Shown here: in pieces, positions 9,544-18,073 of the stretch
Position numbering within the stretch: the stretch's first letter is position 1
Layout: each line of letters begins with the position of its first letter
NCBI GenBank assembly: GCA_017307505.1
Contig: JAFKEE010000026.1
Location: forward strand, 1 to 64,000
Source of the DNA: Acidobacteriota bacterium
GTDB lineage: Bacteria > Acidobacteriota > Terriglobia > Bryobacterales > Bryobacteraceae
DNA length: 64,000 nt
Reading direction: 5' to 3'
The notes under the pieces: generated by a model
Database searches by the model: none
What the model was told of the DNA's origin: nothing
The model's input: only the letters and a program-made list of their open reading frames with translations
Position numbers and translations under genes: made by a program

Positions 9544-9610
9544 CGTCGATACCATCCTTTTACAGGCAACGAACCTGCCGCCCATTGTGCGGGGCAGGCC
9601 TCATGACGGC

Positions 9611-9660
9611 TTGAGCATAGCATGCAGATACCGATAAAATCAGGCCTGAATAGCTATAAT
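9611..9660 (+). promoter_or_regulatory. Candidate promoter(s) for the solute-binding protein/kinase cluster
   Basis: TTGAGC (9611-9616), an 18-bp spacer and TAAAAT (9635-9640) form one possible sigma-70-type promoter. A perfect -10 hexamer TATAAT follows at 9655-9660, without an obvious -35. Both point toward the gene at 9798 and leave a leader of about 130-150 nt. The region is shared with the divergent rubrerythrin. Confidence 0.45.
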
Positions 9661-9702
9661 AGACCCGCCCACGGCAACGATTCAGCCGGCCTGCCGCCTC
9701 CG

Positions 9703-9719
9703 CCTAAATAAACATTTAG
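9703..9719. promoter_or_regulatory. CTAAAT-AAAC-ATTTAG inverted repeat, candidate operator
   Basis: CTAAAT (9704-9709) and ATTTAG (9714-9719) are perfect complements around AAAC. The 16-mer CCTAAATAAACATTTA (9703-9718) recurs with 14 of 16 matches at 14163-14178, just before the receiver-only gene of the same cluster. Such AT-rich words are rare in this GC-rich window. It may bind a cluster regulator such as the FixJ- or NarL-type protein. Confidence 0.4.
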
Positions 9720-9797
9720 ACCTAACCTGGAGGAAGGATGGGATCATGGCATAGCCTGAACCTTCTGTTCGATCGAGTCCCCATCAAAGAGGCAATT

Positions 9798-11204
9798 ATG
9801 CTCGTAGCCGGATCAGACACTCTCCGACTCCCTGCTTCCGCCGCCGGGCTGAGGTTTCACAAGGCCGCGCTCATCGTCCTTCCCCTCGTGTTGCTGCTTG
9901 CCGGGTGCGCCTCGAAGCCCCAGCCGGCCGCCAAAGTCACGTTGGCCCTCGTGGATCGAGGTTTATTCGATAAGGAGTTCAGGGATCTCCGCGACCAGCA
10001 GTACAAGGAGTTCACCGCGCAGACAGGGATCGAGGTGAAGCTGCTGCCAGGCCCGGAAAGCGCCGTCGAACAGCTAAAGCTCTGGCAGAAGCTCCTTGGC
10101 AATGGCCCTGAAACGCTCCAGGTGCAACCCGACGTATTCGGGATCGATGTGATCTGGCCTGGCATCCTGGCCGGGGATCTGCTCGATTTGAAGCCCTATG
10201 TCGGTCAGGACATCGCCGCTCACTTCCCGGAACTGGTAGCCAATCTCACCGTCGACGGCCGTCTGGTCGCATTACCCAGCCGGTTGGATGTCGGACTGCT
10301 TTACTACCGCACAGACCTGCTGCGGCGCTATGGGTACAACGATCCGCCCCGCACCTGGGATGAACTGGAGACGATGGCCGCGCGCATCCAGAAAGGGGAA
10401 CGGGCCGCGGGCAACAAGGACTTCTGGGGGTTCGTCTGGCAGGGCGCGATTTCAGAGGCCCTGACCTGCGATGCCATCGAATGGCAAGCCTCCAACGGCG
10501 GCGGGAATATTATCGATCCCACCGGCAAGGTCACGGTCAACAATGAGCATGCGATTCGAGCCTGGGAACGGGCCGCCCGCTGGGTGGGCTCCATTTCACC
10601 CTCCGGCGTGACCACCTACAAGGAAAGCGACGCCTCCAACATCTGGCGCGCCGGCGAAGCCGCCTTCATGCGGAACTGGTCCGGCGCCTATGCCGTAAGC
10701 AACTCAGAAGGGTCCGCCATTCAGGGGAAGCACGGCGTGACGTTGTTGCCGCGCGGCCGGACCGGCGCCGCGGAGGTATTTGGCGGGGATGGCTACGCCG
10801 TGTCGCGGCGTTCCGCGCATCCCAAGGAGGCCGTGGCCCTGGTTCGCTATCTGTGCGGACGAAGGTCTCAGACGCTCCAGGCGAAGGTGCTCTCCACCCC
10901 GCCCACGATGCCGGATCTGTATAACGATCCCGAACTGCTCAGGGCCAGCCCGCACATCCGGGAGATCCGTGATGCCGTCGGCCATGGACTGGTCGCGCGG
11001 CCCTCGACGGTTACAGGGGAAAAATATACCAGTGTTTCCGCCGCCTTCTCCACGGCAGTGCATTCCGTCCTGGTGCATGAGAAGACAGGCGCCGCGGCCG
11101 CGGCCGAACTCGAGCGCCGTCTGATGCAGATCATCGGGACGCGGTCCGCATCCGGGAGCCAGGAGCCATCTCGAACGGCGAGGCCTCCGCATGCAGACCG
11201 GTAA
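9798..11204 (+). CDS. Extracellular solute-binding lipoprotein
   Basis: A periplasmic sugar-type ABC solute-binding protein, 468 residues from the ATG at 9798. I prefer this start because AGAGG lies 5 nt before it; an in-frame ATG at 9738 would add 20 residues directly abutting a GGAGG. A hydrophobic stretch ending LLLAGC is a lipobox, so Cys37 would be lipidated. Segments such as VALPSRLDVGLLYYRTDLLRR and PPRTWDELETMAARI fit family 1 binding proteins. No permease or ATPase is nearby. Its end overlaps the histidine kinase gene by 14 bp, so it may deliver a ligand signal to the kinase. Confidence 0.85.
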   Translation: MLVAGSDTLRLPASAAGLRFHKAALIVLPLVLLLAGCASKPQPAAKVTLALVDRGLFDKEFRDLRDQQYKEFTAQTGIEVKLLPGPESAVEQLKLWQKLLGNGPETLQVQPDVFGIDVIWPGILAGDLLDLKPYVGQDIAAHFPELVANLTVDGRLVALPSRLDVGLLYYRTDLLRRYGYNDPPRTWDELETMAARIQKGERAAGNKDFWGFVWQGAISEALTCDAIEWQASNGGGNIIDPTGKVTVNNEHAIRAWERAARWVGSISPSGVTTYKESDASNIWRAGEAAFMRNWSGAYAVSNSEGSAIQGKHGVTLLPRGRTGAAEVFGGDGYAVSRRSAHPKEAVALVRYLCGRRSQTLQAKVLSTPPTMPDLYNDPELLRASPHIREIRDAVGHGLVARPSTVTGEKYTSVSAAFSTAVHSVLVHEKTGAAAAAELERRLMQIIGTRSASGSQEPSRTARPPHADR

Positions 11205-13545
11205 GGCGGAACAGACCTCGCCCGCAGCACACTCCATCCTGGCCGCCCTCCGTCCCGGCCGCCTCAGGATCGGCGCGCGATTGACGCTGTCGTTCATCGC
11301 CATCGTCCTGCTGATGGCCGCCGGGTATGCCATCGCCCTCTGGCAGTTCCATGAACTGCAACTCCAGCAGGAAGCGCTCGATCGAGCCACCCGCAAGTCA
11401 GCCGCGGTGCTGAATCTGCAGTCGCACCTCTTCGCGTTTCGAGACAGGCTCGAGGAGCTGTCGGAGAATCACCAGGGCGAGCAGTTCGTCAGGGACGCCA
11501 ATCTCCTGCGGGAAGGCATGCTCTCTGACATTGCCGGCGCCAAACGCGCGCTCGATGAGCCGCCGGCGGGCAGGGAACGCGACTCGTTCGTGATCGTGTC
11601 GCTGGCCGCCATCGAAAGCGCCGTGCCTGTGCAGGTGGACGCCATGGCCGATCTGGCGAAGGCCGGGGATTGGCCGGCGATCCGCCTCCGTTCCGATCAC
11701 CAGTTGCGCCAGTTGAACAACATCACCGCGACGCTCGTGAACCGGGTCGCCGCGGAGGTCTCGGCGGAACGCACGCTCGTTCTGAAGAAGACCCGGCAGG
11801 CTGAGCAGTGGGTGGCCGTCTCCCTGCTGGGCGCGGGTTCGCTGACCCTGCTGGTTGCCGCCGCCCTCGGCGTGTTTGTTACCCGCAGCATCACCCGGCC
11901 CCTCGGAGTTCTGGGCCGCGGGGCGCAAGCCCTCGCCCGCGGTGAATTCGGCTACCAGGTGGAGGTTTCGGGGCGCGATGAACTCGGCGACCTGGGCCGC
12001 GTCTTCAATCGGACCGCCTCCCAACTGCGCGAGCTGTATGCCAATCTTCAGGAGAGTGAGGCTCGCTTCCGCTCCCTCATTGAGCACTCCTCTGATTTCA
12101 TCTTCGTCATCGACCACGACGGCACGGTCAGGTATGCGAGCCCGTCCAGCGAACGGGCCTTGCGCCTTCCCCTGCACAATCTGACGGGCAGGAGTATCTA
12201 CGACTTCATTCATCAGGACGACCTGCCTCGCGCCCGCGCGGCGTTAGGCCGGGGCGCCCCGGACACGATCCGGACCTTTGAATTCCGCTATGGCGCGGCG
12301 GGCGGAGAGGTGCGTACGGTCGAGGCCGTGGTGACGAACCTGCCCCAGTCTTCCGCGATGGCGGGGATGGTCGTCAACGCTCGCGACATCACAGAACGGC
12401 AGCTGGCCCAGGAAGAACTGCGGCGCAGCGAGGCGTTTCTGGCGGAGGGGGAGCGGCTGAGCCACACGGGTAGCTGGGCCTGGAAGCCATGCAACGACGA
12501 GGTGACATGGTCGATCGAGCACCATCGGATTTTCGGCTTCGAGCTCCGCAAGCCGAGCATGGAGATGTTTTGGGAGCGGGTGCATCCCGAGGACCGGCCG
12601 AGGCTGCGTCAGGCCCTGGACAAGGCCATAGGAGAAAAAGGCGAGCTGGAGCTGGAGTTCCGGATTGTCCTGCCGGATTCCTCCATCCGGTTCGTCCACA
12701 CCGCGGGCCATGCCGTGGTGGACGGAACAGGCGGCCTCGTCGAGCTGATTGGAACGACGATGGACATCACAGAGCGCAAACGGGCCGAGGATGCTCTGCG
12801 GCAAGCCCATGCGGAGGTCGCGCATGTGGCGCGGGCCGCCAGCATGGGCGAACTGACGGCGTCGATCGCGCATGAAGTCAGCCAGCCGCTGACAGGCATT
12901 GTGGTGAACGCCACGGCGGGCCTGCGCTGGTTAGCCGCCGAGCCCTCCAACCTGGAAAAGGTGAAGGAGAATCTCGAACGCATCGCGCGGGACGGGGATC
13001 GCGCAGGGGCGGTAGTCACCCGGATTCGCGCGTTCTTCAAGAAGTCGGCGCCGAAGTCGGAGCGCCTGGACATCAACGAGACGATCCTCGAGGCGGTGAG
13101 CCTGATCAATGGGGAACTCCGCTCAAAGAACATCACGCTGGATACTCGCCTGGCCGAAGGCCTGCCGCCGGTGATGGGCGATCGCGTCCAGCTGCAGCAG
13201 GTGGTCCTGAATCTGCTCGTCAACGGAATTGAGGCGATGGCGGATACCGCCGGCGCCAGGATCCTGACGGTGTCTACGGAGCGGGAAGGTCCGCCGGACA
13301 TGATCAAAGTCAGGGTCCGCGATTCCGGTCCCGGGTTGGATGCCTCCATCATCCGGAACCTGTTTGACGCGTTCTACACGACCAAGCCGGCAGGCATGGG
13401 GATGGGCCTCGCCATCTGCCGCTCCATCATCGAGGCACACCGGGGCAGAATTGGCGGATTCTCCAATGAGGGCGAGGGCGCAACGTTTGAATTCACGTTG
13501 CCCGCGGGTGACACTGGATCCATGAAGCTGGGCTCCGCACCATGA
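11191..13545 (+). CDS. PAS-domain sensor histidine kinase
   Basis: A 784-residue membrane kinase. TM1 lies near 30-50, a ~155-residue periplasmic helical sensor at 51-206, TM2 at 207-230, HAMP at 231-284, and two PAS domains at ~291-403 and ~415-530, each ending in DITER. The dimerisation domain has His561 in SIAHEVSQPLTGIVVNA. The ATPase part shows QVVLNLLVNGIEAM (N box), DSGPGLD and GMGMGLAI. The H-box resembles FixL/DctB-type kinases. It overlaps the binding-protein gene upstream and, by 4 bp (ATGA), the FixJ-type regulator downstream, its likely partner. Confidence 0.94.
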   Translation: MQTGKAEQTSPAAHSILAALRPGRLRIGARLTLSFIAIVLLMAAGYAIALWQFHELQLQQEALDRATRKSAAVLNLQSHLFAFRDRLEELSENHQGEQFVRDANLLREGMLSDIAGAKRALDEPPAGRERDSFVIVSLAAIESAVPVQVDAMADLAKAGDWPAIRLRSDHQLRQLNNITATLVNRVAAEVSAERTLVLKKTRQAEQWVAVSLLGAGSLTLLVAAALGVFVTRSITRPLGVLGRGAQALARGEFGYQVEVSGRDELGDLGRVFNRTASQLRELYANLQESEARFRSLIEHSSDFIFVIDHDGTVRYASPSSERALRLPLHNLTGRSIYDFIHQDDLPRARAALGRGAPDTIRTFEFRYGAAGGEVRTVEAVVTNLPQSSAMAGMVVNARDITERQLAQEELRRSEAFLAEGERLSHTGSWAWKPCNDEVTWSIEHHRIFGFELRKPSMEMFWERVHPEDRPRLRQALDKAIGEKGELELEFRIVLPDSSIRFVHTAGHAVVDGTGGLVELIGTTMDITERKRAEDALRQAHAEVAHVARAASMGELTASIAHEVSQPLTGIVVNATAGLRWLAAEPSNLEKVKENLERIARDGDRAGAVVTRIRAFFKKSAPKSERLDINETILEAVSLINGELRSKNITLDTRLAEGLPPVMGDRVQLQQVVLNLLVNGIEAMADTAGARILTVSTEREGPPDMIKVRVRDSGPGLDASIIRNLFDAFYTTKPAGMGMGLAICRSIIEAHRGRIGGFSNEGEGATFEFTLPAGDTGSMKLGSAP

Positions 13546-14171
13546 TGCCCGATCAACCTATCGTCTTCGTGGTGGATGACGACCTGAGTGTCCGGGAGGC
13601 GCTGTGCAGCCTGCTCGAGTCGGTGGGCTTGCGTGTGGCCGCCTTTGGTTCGGCCCAGGAATTCCTGTCGGCGGAGAAGCCGGATGCGCCGGCCTGCCTG
13701 ATCCTGGATCTGAACCTGCCCGGTACGAATGGCCTGGAGTTGCAGAAAGAACTGGCCGCCCAGGCGGCGCCCCCGATCGTCTTCATTACCGGCCATGGGG
13801 ACATCCCCTCCACGGTGCAGGCCATGAAGGCCGGGGCCATCGAGTTCCTCTCCAAGCCATTCCGCGAGCAGGACTTGCTGCAGGCGATCGAGGCCGCGCT
13901 GGCTCTGGACCGGATCGCGAGAACAGAGAGATCCGAACTGGAGCAACTGCAGAAGCAGTACAACCTGCTGACGCCGCGCGAACGGGAAGTGCTTCCTTTT
14001 GTTGTGGCCGGTTTCGCCAACAAGCAGACGGCTGGGGACCTTGGCACCAGCGAGGTGACGATCGGGGTTCACCGCGGCCAGATCATGCGGAAGATGGGCG
14101 CGCGTTCGCTGGCCGAACTGGTCAGAATGGCGGACCGGCTCCGGATCCAGGCGCCGGGTCTTCCTAAATGA
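13542..14171 (+). CDS. FixJ-family response regulator
   Basis: A 209-residue regulator with an N-terminal receiver and a C-terminal LuxR-type HTH. Acidic residues lie at 12-14 (VDDD), the phospho-acceptor is Asp56 (LILDLNLPG), with Thr83 and Lys105 as switch residues. The HTH begins near LLTPREREVLPFVVAGFANK. The 4-bp overlap with the kinase strongly suggests it is phosphorylated by it. The start could be either of two adjacent ATG codons. Confidence 0.95.
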   Translation: MMPDQPIVFVVDDDLSVREALCSLLESVGLRVAAFGSAQEFLSAEKPDAPACLILDLNLPGTNGLELQKELAAQAAPPIVFITGHGDIPSTVQAMKAGAIEFLSKPFREQDLLQAIEAALALDRIARTERSELEQLQKQYNLLTPREREVLPFVVAGFANKQTAGDLGTSEVTIGVHRGQIMRKMGARSLAELVRMADRLRIQAPGLPK

Positions 14172-14180
14172 ACATATAAT
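14163..14180 (+). promoter_or_regulatory. Second copy of the CCTAAATRAACAT motif with TATAAT
   Basis: CCTAAATGAACATATA (14163-14178) matches the motif at 9703-9718 in 14 of 16 bases and runs into TATAAT (14175-14180), a perfect -10 hexamer 36 bp before the GTG at 14216. It overlaps the stop codon of the FixJ-type gene. I read it as an internal promoter with a shared regulatory site. Confidence 0.45.
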
Positions 14181-14215
14181 AGCCGCGCCCTGAGCCTTGC
14201 CCTAAGATCGAGAGC

Positions 14216-14599
14216 GTGCCAGGTTCCACGAAGTATGTAGTCGCCGCTGTCGATGACGATTTTCGAGTCCGCGAGTCCATTGGGAGTCTCATGGAATCCG
14301 CCGGATTTGAACCGCTACTATTCGCCTCGGCAGAGGATTTTCTGAGTTCTGGCGCGCTTCCCCGGGTGACTTGCCTCATTACCGACGTGCGGATGCCGGG
14401 GATGGATGGGATCGACCTGCAACGCCTCGTCCGCCGTCAGCGTGCTGATTTACCTGTGATTTTTATCTCCGCCCATTATGACAACGCGGTTCGGCTGGGA
14501 GCCCTCGAGGAAGGGGCACTGGAGTTTCTTTACAAGCCCTTCGCCCCCTCGCAACTGCTGGCATTAATCGATCGCATCGTGAGTGAGGCGAAAGGCTGA
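14216..14599 (+). CDS. Receiver-only response regulator
   Basis: A 127-residue single-domain receiver. The acidic cluster is at 13-15 (VDDD), the phospho-acceptor is Asp57 (ITDVRMPGMDG), and Ser85 and Lys107 (YKPF) complete the switch set. There is no output domain. The start is a GTG preceded by GAGAG. It sits between the FixJ-type and NarL-type regulators and may act as a phosphate sink or adaptor for the kinase at 11191, or bind a protein target. Confidence 0.9.
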   Translation: MPGSTKYVVAAVDDDFRVRESIGSLMESAGFEPLLFASAEDFLSSGALPRVTCLITDVRMPGMDGIDLQRLVRRQRADLPVIFISAHYDNAVRLGALEEGALEFLYKPFAPSQLLALIDRIVSEAKG

Positions 14600-14635
14600 C
14601 TCTGGTCCGTGCCGTTTCACTCTGGAGATGAACCC

Positions 14636-15349
14636 ATGCACCAAAGCTCGTACGATCGTGGAATTTCGAATATCGGGATCGAGGTAATCCGGTCCCTCTC
14701 ACCCCAGGGGCCTGGCCCCACCGCGGAGCTTGCCTGCATCCGCGTGCTGTGTGTGGATGGTCATCCTCTTCTCCGGGAGGGCGTGGCCAGGGTTCTCAGC
14801 GGACAGCCGGACATGGCCGTGGTGGCCCAGGCCGCAAACGGAATGGAAGCGATCCGGCAATTCCGCGAACACCGGCCCGATGTGACCATCCTGGATCTGC
14901 GCCTGCCGGATATGAGTGGCGCTGAACTGATCCGTGCAATTCGCACCGACTTTCGCGATGCGCGCACGGTAGTCCTGACGACTTCCGATGGCGACGCCGA
15001 GATCCGGCTGGCTTTCGCGGTGGGCGCGCGCGGCTACCTGCTGAAGACCATGTCGCCCGACCACCTGCTGAAGGCGATCCGCGCGGTGCATTCGGGCAAG
15101 AAGAGTGTCGCTCCGGAAGCAGCGGCGCAACTCGCCGAGCATGCCTGCGATGTGGAACTCACCGCCCGGGAGATCGATGTACTCCGCCAGTTGGCCGGCG
15201 GCAACCGGAACCGGGATATCGCCGAGATCCTCTTCATCTCGGAGGACACGGTGAAGGCGCATATCAAGAACATCATGTCGAAGTTGCGGGCCAGCGACCG
15301 GACGCAGGCGCTCGCCATCGCAGTGCGCCGGGGGATCCTGCACCTGTAA
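14636..15349 (+). CDS. NarL-family response regulator
   Basis: A 237-residue regulator with a receiver at ~36-150 and a LuxR HTH at ~170-235 (LTAREIDVLRQLAGGNRNRD). The phospho-acceptor is Asp87 (ILDLRLPDMSG), the switch Thr115/116 and Lys137. The usual acidic pair before the first helix reads Asp41-Gly42 (VDGHPLLREG), so one magnesium-binding acid is replaced. I use the ATG at 14636 with GGAG upstream; a GTG at 14609 is an alternative. It closes the two-component cluster and ends 17 bp from the convergent sulfatase gene. Confidence 0.92.
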   Translation: MHQSSYDRGISNIGIEVIRSLSPQGPGPTAELACIRVLCVDGHPLLREGVARVLSGQPDMAVVAQAANGMEAIRQFREHRPDVTILDLRLPDMSGAELIRAIRTDFRDARTVVLTTSDGDAEIRLAFAVGARGYLLKTMSPDHLLKAIRAVHSGKKSVAPEAAAQLAEHACDVELTAREIDVLRQLAGGNRNRDIAEILFISEDTVKAHIKNIMSKLRASDRTQALAIAVRRGILHL

Positions 15350-15365
15350 CCGGCCCGCGGCCGCG

Positions 15366-16742
15366 TCAGGAATAGAATTCCCTGCGATGCTGTTCCGCAT
15401 AGGACCGCAGGCGCGCGGCCACCTCGGGATACTGCTCGATCACATTGACGGTTTCGAACGGGTCTTTCTCCATGTCGAACAGGGAAAGCTCGATGGTGGC
15501 CTGGCGGAACCGGCCCGGCTTGCCGTCGTTGCCCACCTCGATGAGAGTCCGGTAGCTGTGCGGCACGTGCAGCTTCCAATGTCCGTCGCCGCTAATCACT
15601 CCTTCGAAATTGGGCCCCGTGCAGAAGGCGTAGTAGTCGTGCGGATTTCGGGCTCCGGGCTTGTCGATGATGAGGTCCCACACATTCCGGCCGTCGATGG
15701 GGTTCTTCGGCAGAGGAGCGCCGGCCAGGCCGGCGAACGTGGGCAGCAGGTCGATTGAGTTGAATGCCCTGAAGGACGCCGAGCCTGGTTTGATCCGGCC
15801 CGGGTATCGCATGAGGCATGCGCTACGGGTGCCGCCATCGAAGCCCGTCCCCTTCGCTTCGCGGAAAGGCGTTGCGCCGGCGTGGTTGCCGTAGGAGGTC
15901 CAGGGTCCATTGTCCGAGGTGAAGACGAGAAGCGTGTTGTCTTCCACACCGCTCTGGCGCAAGGCCTTCGTGATCTCTCCAATAGACCAGTCGATCTCCA
16001 TCATTACGTCGCCGTAGACTCCTGCTCCCGATTTCCCCTTGAACTTCTCGCTTCGGAAGAGGGGGACGTGCGGCATCGAGTGGGGTACGTACAGGAAGAA
16101 CGGGTTCGCCTTGCTGCGCTGGATGAAGTCGACTGCGTGTTCCGTGTACCAGGTGGTCAGCATCGGCTGGTGTTCCGGTGTGACTCGCGGGATTTTTACT
16201 CTCCCGTTTTCCCAGAACTGAAGCGGGTACTGGCTGTAGGCTCGCGGGTTCTCGGGATGAAACTCCCACATATCGTTGGAGTACATCAGGCCGCAGGACT
16301 CGTCGAAGCCGCGTGCCGGGGGACGCGTCTCGGGCTGGTCGCCGATATGCCACTTGCCGAAGACGGCCGTGCGGTAGTTCTTTGCCTGCAGGACCTGTCC
16401 GACAGTGGCGAAGCAGGGGTCGAGACCGCGTGCTCCGGGGCCGTGCGCGCCGAAGACCTTCGTGCGGCCGGGATAGCACCCGCTCAGCAGAGCCGAGCGG
16501 GAGGCCGAGCAGACGGCCTGCGGCACATAGAAATTATTGAAGCGGCACCCTTCGCTGGCCAGCCTCTCTACGTTCGGAGTGGGGTAGTTCGGATGCCCAA
16601 AAGGTTTGAAGTCGGCCCAGCCTGAATCATCTAGAACGATGAGGACGATGTTGGGGGTGGTGGCGGCGCGGGCAACCTGCAACAGGCCCGGCGACGATAA
16701 GCCGGCGAATGCCGTCTTGTGGAGGAAGTCTCTGCGGTTCAT
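15366..16742 (-). CDS. Tat-exported sulfatase (arylsulfatase family)
   Basis: A 458-residue type I sulfatase hydrolysing sulfate esters, probably of glycans. The N-terminus has a twin-arginine motif (NRRDFLHKTAFAG). Asp38-Asp39 (VLDDSGWAD) are metal ligands. Cys78-Ser-Ala-Ser-Arg82 is the C-x-A/P-x-R motif in which Cys becomes formylglycine. FGKWHIGD and TSDNGPWTSYGNH are further conserved sulfatase segments. Activation needs a formylglycine-generating enzyme, which is not in this window. Length is normal. Confidence 0.95.
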   Translation of the reverse strand: MNRRDFLHKTAFAGLSSPGLLQVARAATTPNIVLIVLDDSGWADFKPFGHPNYPTPNVERLASEGCRFNNFYVPQAVCSASRSALLSGCYPGRTKVFGAHGPGARGLDPCFATVGQVLQAKNYRTAVFGKWHIGDQPETRPPARGFDESCGLMYSNDMWEFHPENPRAYSQYPLQFWENGRVKIPRVTPEHQPMLTTWYTEHAVDFIQRSKANPFFLYVPHSMPHVPLFRSEKFKGKSGAGVYGDVMMEIDWSIGEITKALRQSGVEDNTLLVFTSDNGPWTSYGNHAGATPFREAKGTGFDGGTRSACLMRYPGRIKPGSASFRAFNSIDLLPTFAGLAGAPLPKNPIDGRNVWDLIIDKPGARNPHDYYAFCTGPNFEGVISGDGHWKLHVPHSYRTLIEVGNDGKPGRFRQATIELSLFDMEKDPFETVNVIEQYPEVAARLRSYAEQHRREFYS

Positions 16743-16891
16743 GTTGTCGCCGCCAGAATATCAGGAGCGCGACCAGCCTGGGCCGCGCGGCAGAGCGGGC
16801 TGATCATCCGCCGAGGTATGCTTTACAGTCAGGTTGCTTCAGGCCGGAGGAGGCTTGGGGCCCCACTCTTCGAAAGCAGATCAGCCGACGC

Positions 16892-18073
16892 GTGAAGACG
16901 CTGTACATCGCGTTCGATATCTTTCCCCGCGCCAAGGGGTCTTCGAGCCATATCGCCTCGATGGTTACCGCTTTGGAGCGGACCTTTGGCGCCGTGGAGC
17001 TCATCTGCCTGGGCACCCCGGAGATGCCGGCCTACCAAAAAGAAGGGGGCATCGAGATCTTCCGCTTCCGCAAGCTGCACCGCGACCTGCTCACCCGGGC
17101 TACGGCTTTTGCTGCCTTTGTGGCAGAGCGGGTGAGGAAGTTGCGCGGGCGTCTGCGCCTGGCGGTCTTTCGCGACCCGTGGGGCGGCTACCCGCTGCTG
17201 CGCACGGAGCCGGGCTGCCCGGTAATCTTTGAGGTCAATGCGCTGCCCACCTGGGAGCTTTCATACTCGCGTCCGGCGCTCGCGTCCAATGCAGCGCTGC
17301 GGGCGAAGCTGGGCGATATGGAGCGCCGCTGCCTTCGCGAGGCGGCCCGCGTCCTCTGCGTATCCTCTGTCACGCGCGATGCGCTGGCCGGGCTGGGCGT
17401 TGAGCGTTCCCGAATCGATGTGATTCCCAATGAGGCGCGCGATGTGTTCTTCAGGCCGCAGGCGCCCTGCCCGATTCCTGCTCTCGAAGCCGGGAAATGG
17501 TTCGCTTATGTCGGCAGCCTGCAATCCTGGCAAGGCGTCGAGGCCCTCATCGATTCGTTCGCGCTGGTGGCGCCGGAGTGCGAAGACAGCCGGCTGCTGA
17601 TTCTCCACGGAGGCCAGGCCCGCCTGGCCCGGCCGGTCGAACGTGCCGTGGCGCGGCGGCAGCTGAGCGGACGGGTGTTCCTGCATCCCCCGTTGGAGCC
17701 GGAGGGTGTGTCCGCGGTGCTCCAGCGCGTTCTTTTCAGCGTGGTGCCGCTGGCCGATACGCCGCGCAACACGGTGCAGGGCTGCTGCCCCGTGAAGATG
17801 ATAGAATCCCTGGCCGCCGCCGCGCCGGTGATCGCGTCCGACCTGGCGGTATGCCGGGAGTGGGTGCGGGATGGCCGGGAAGGATTGCTGGCGGCGCCGG
17901 GCGACACCCGGGGGTGGGCCCTGGCGATCCGGCGATTGTTGCGGGACGAACCATTGCGGCAGACACTCAGCCGCGGCGCCCGCCAGAGGGCTGAAGTGAG
18001 CTTTGCGCCGCCGGTCATCCAGCGGCAATTGGAACAGCAGTTCCTGACAGCAGCGGGAGGAGTTGATCGATGA
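16892..18073 (+). CDS. GT4-type glycosyltransferase
   Basis: A 393-residue GT-B glycosyltransferase, first of a five-gene overlapping run. I start at the GTG at 16892 because the Rossmann strand (KTLYIAFDIFPRAKGSSSHI) begins there; the open frame extends 61 codons upstream without conserved sequence. The C-terminal donor-binding half has FAYVGSLQSWQGVEALIDSF and PVKMIESLAAAAPVIASD. It probably adds a sugar to a surface polysaccharide or lipid-linked glycan. The stop overlaps the next ATG by 4 bp. Confidence 0.88.
   Translation: MKTLYIAFDIFPRAKGSSSHIASMVTALERTFGAVELICLGTPEMPAYQKEGGIEIFRFRKLHRDLLTRATAFAAFVAERVRKLRGRLRLAVFRDPWGGYPLLRTEPGCPVIFEVNALPTWELSYSRPALASNAALRAKLGDMERRCLREAARVLCVSSVTRDALAGLGVERSRIDVIPNEARDVFFRPQAPCPIPALEAGKWFAYVGSLQSWQGVEALIDSFALVAPECEDSRLLILHGGQARLARPVERAVARRQLSGRVFLHPPLEPEGVSAVLQRVLFSVVPLADTPRNTVQGCCPVKMIESLAAAAPVIASDLAVCREWVRDGREGLLAAPGDTRGWALAIRRLLRDEPLRQTLSRGARQRAEVSFAPPVIQRQLEQQFLTAAGGVDR

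Noticed and set aside
16709-16891. 61-codon N-terminal extension of the first glycosyltransferase
   Set aside because: It overlaps the sulfatase start region, lacks similarity to the family and would place a Cys/Arg-rich tail before the first Rossmann strand.
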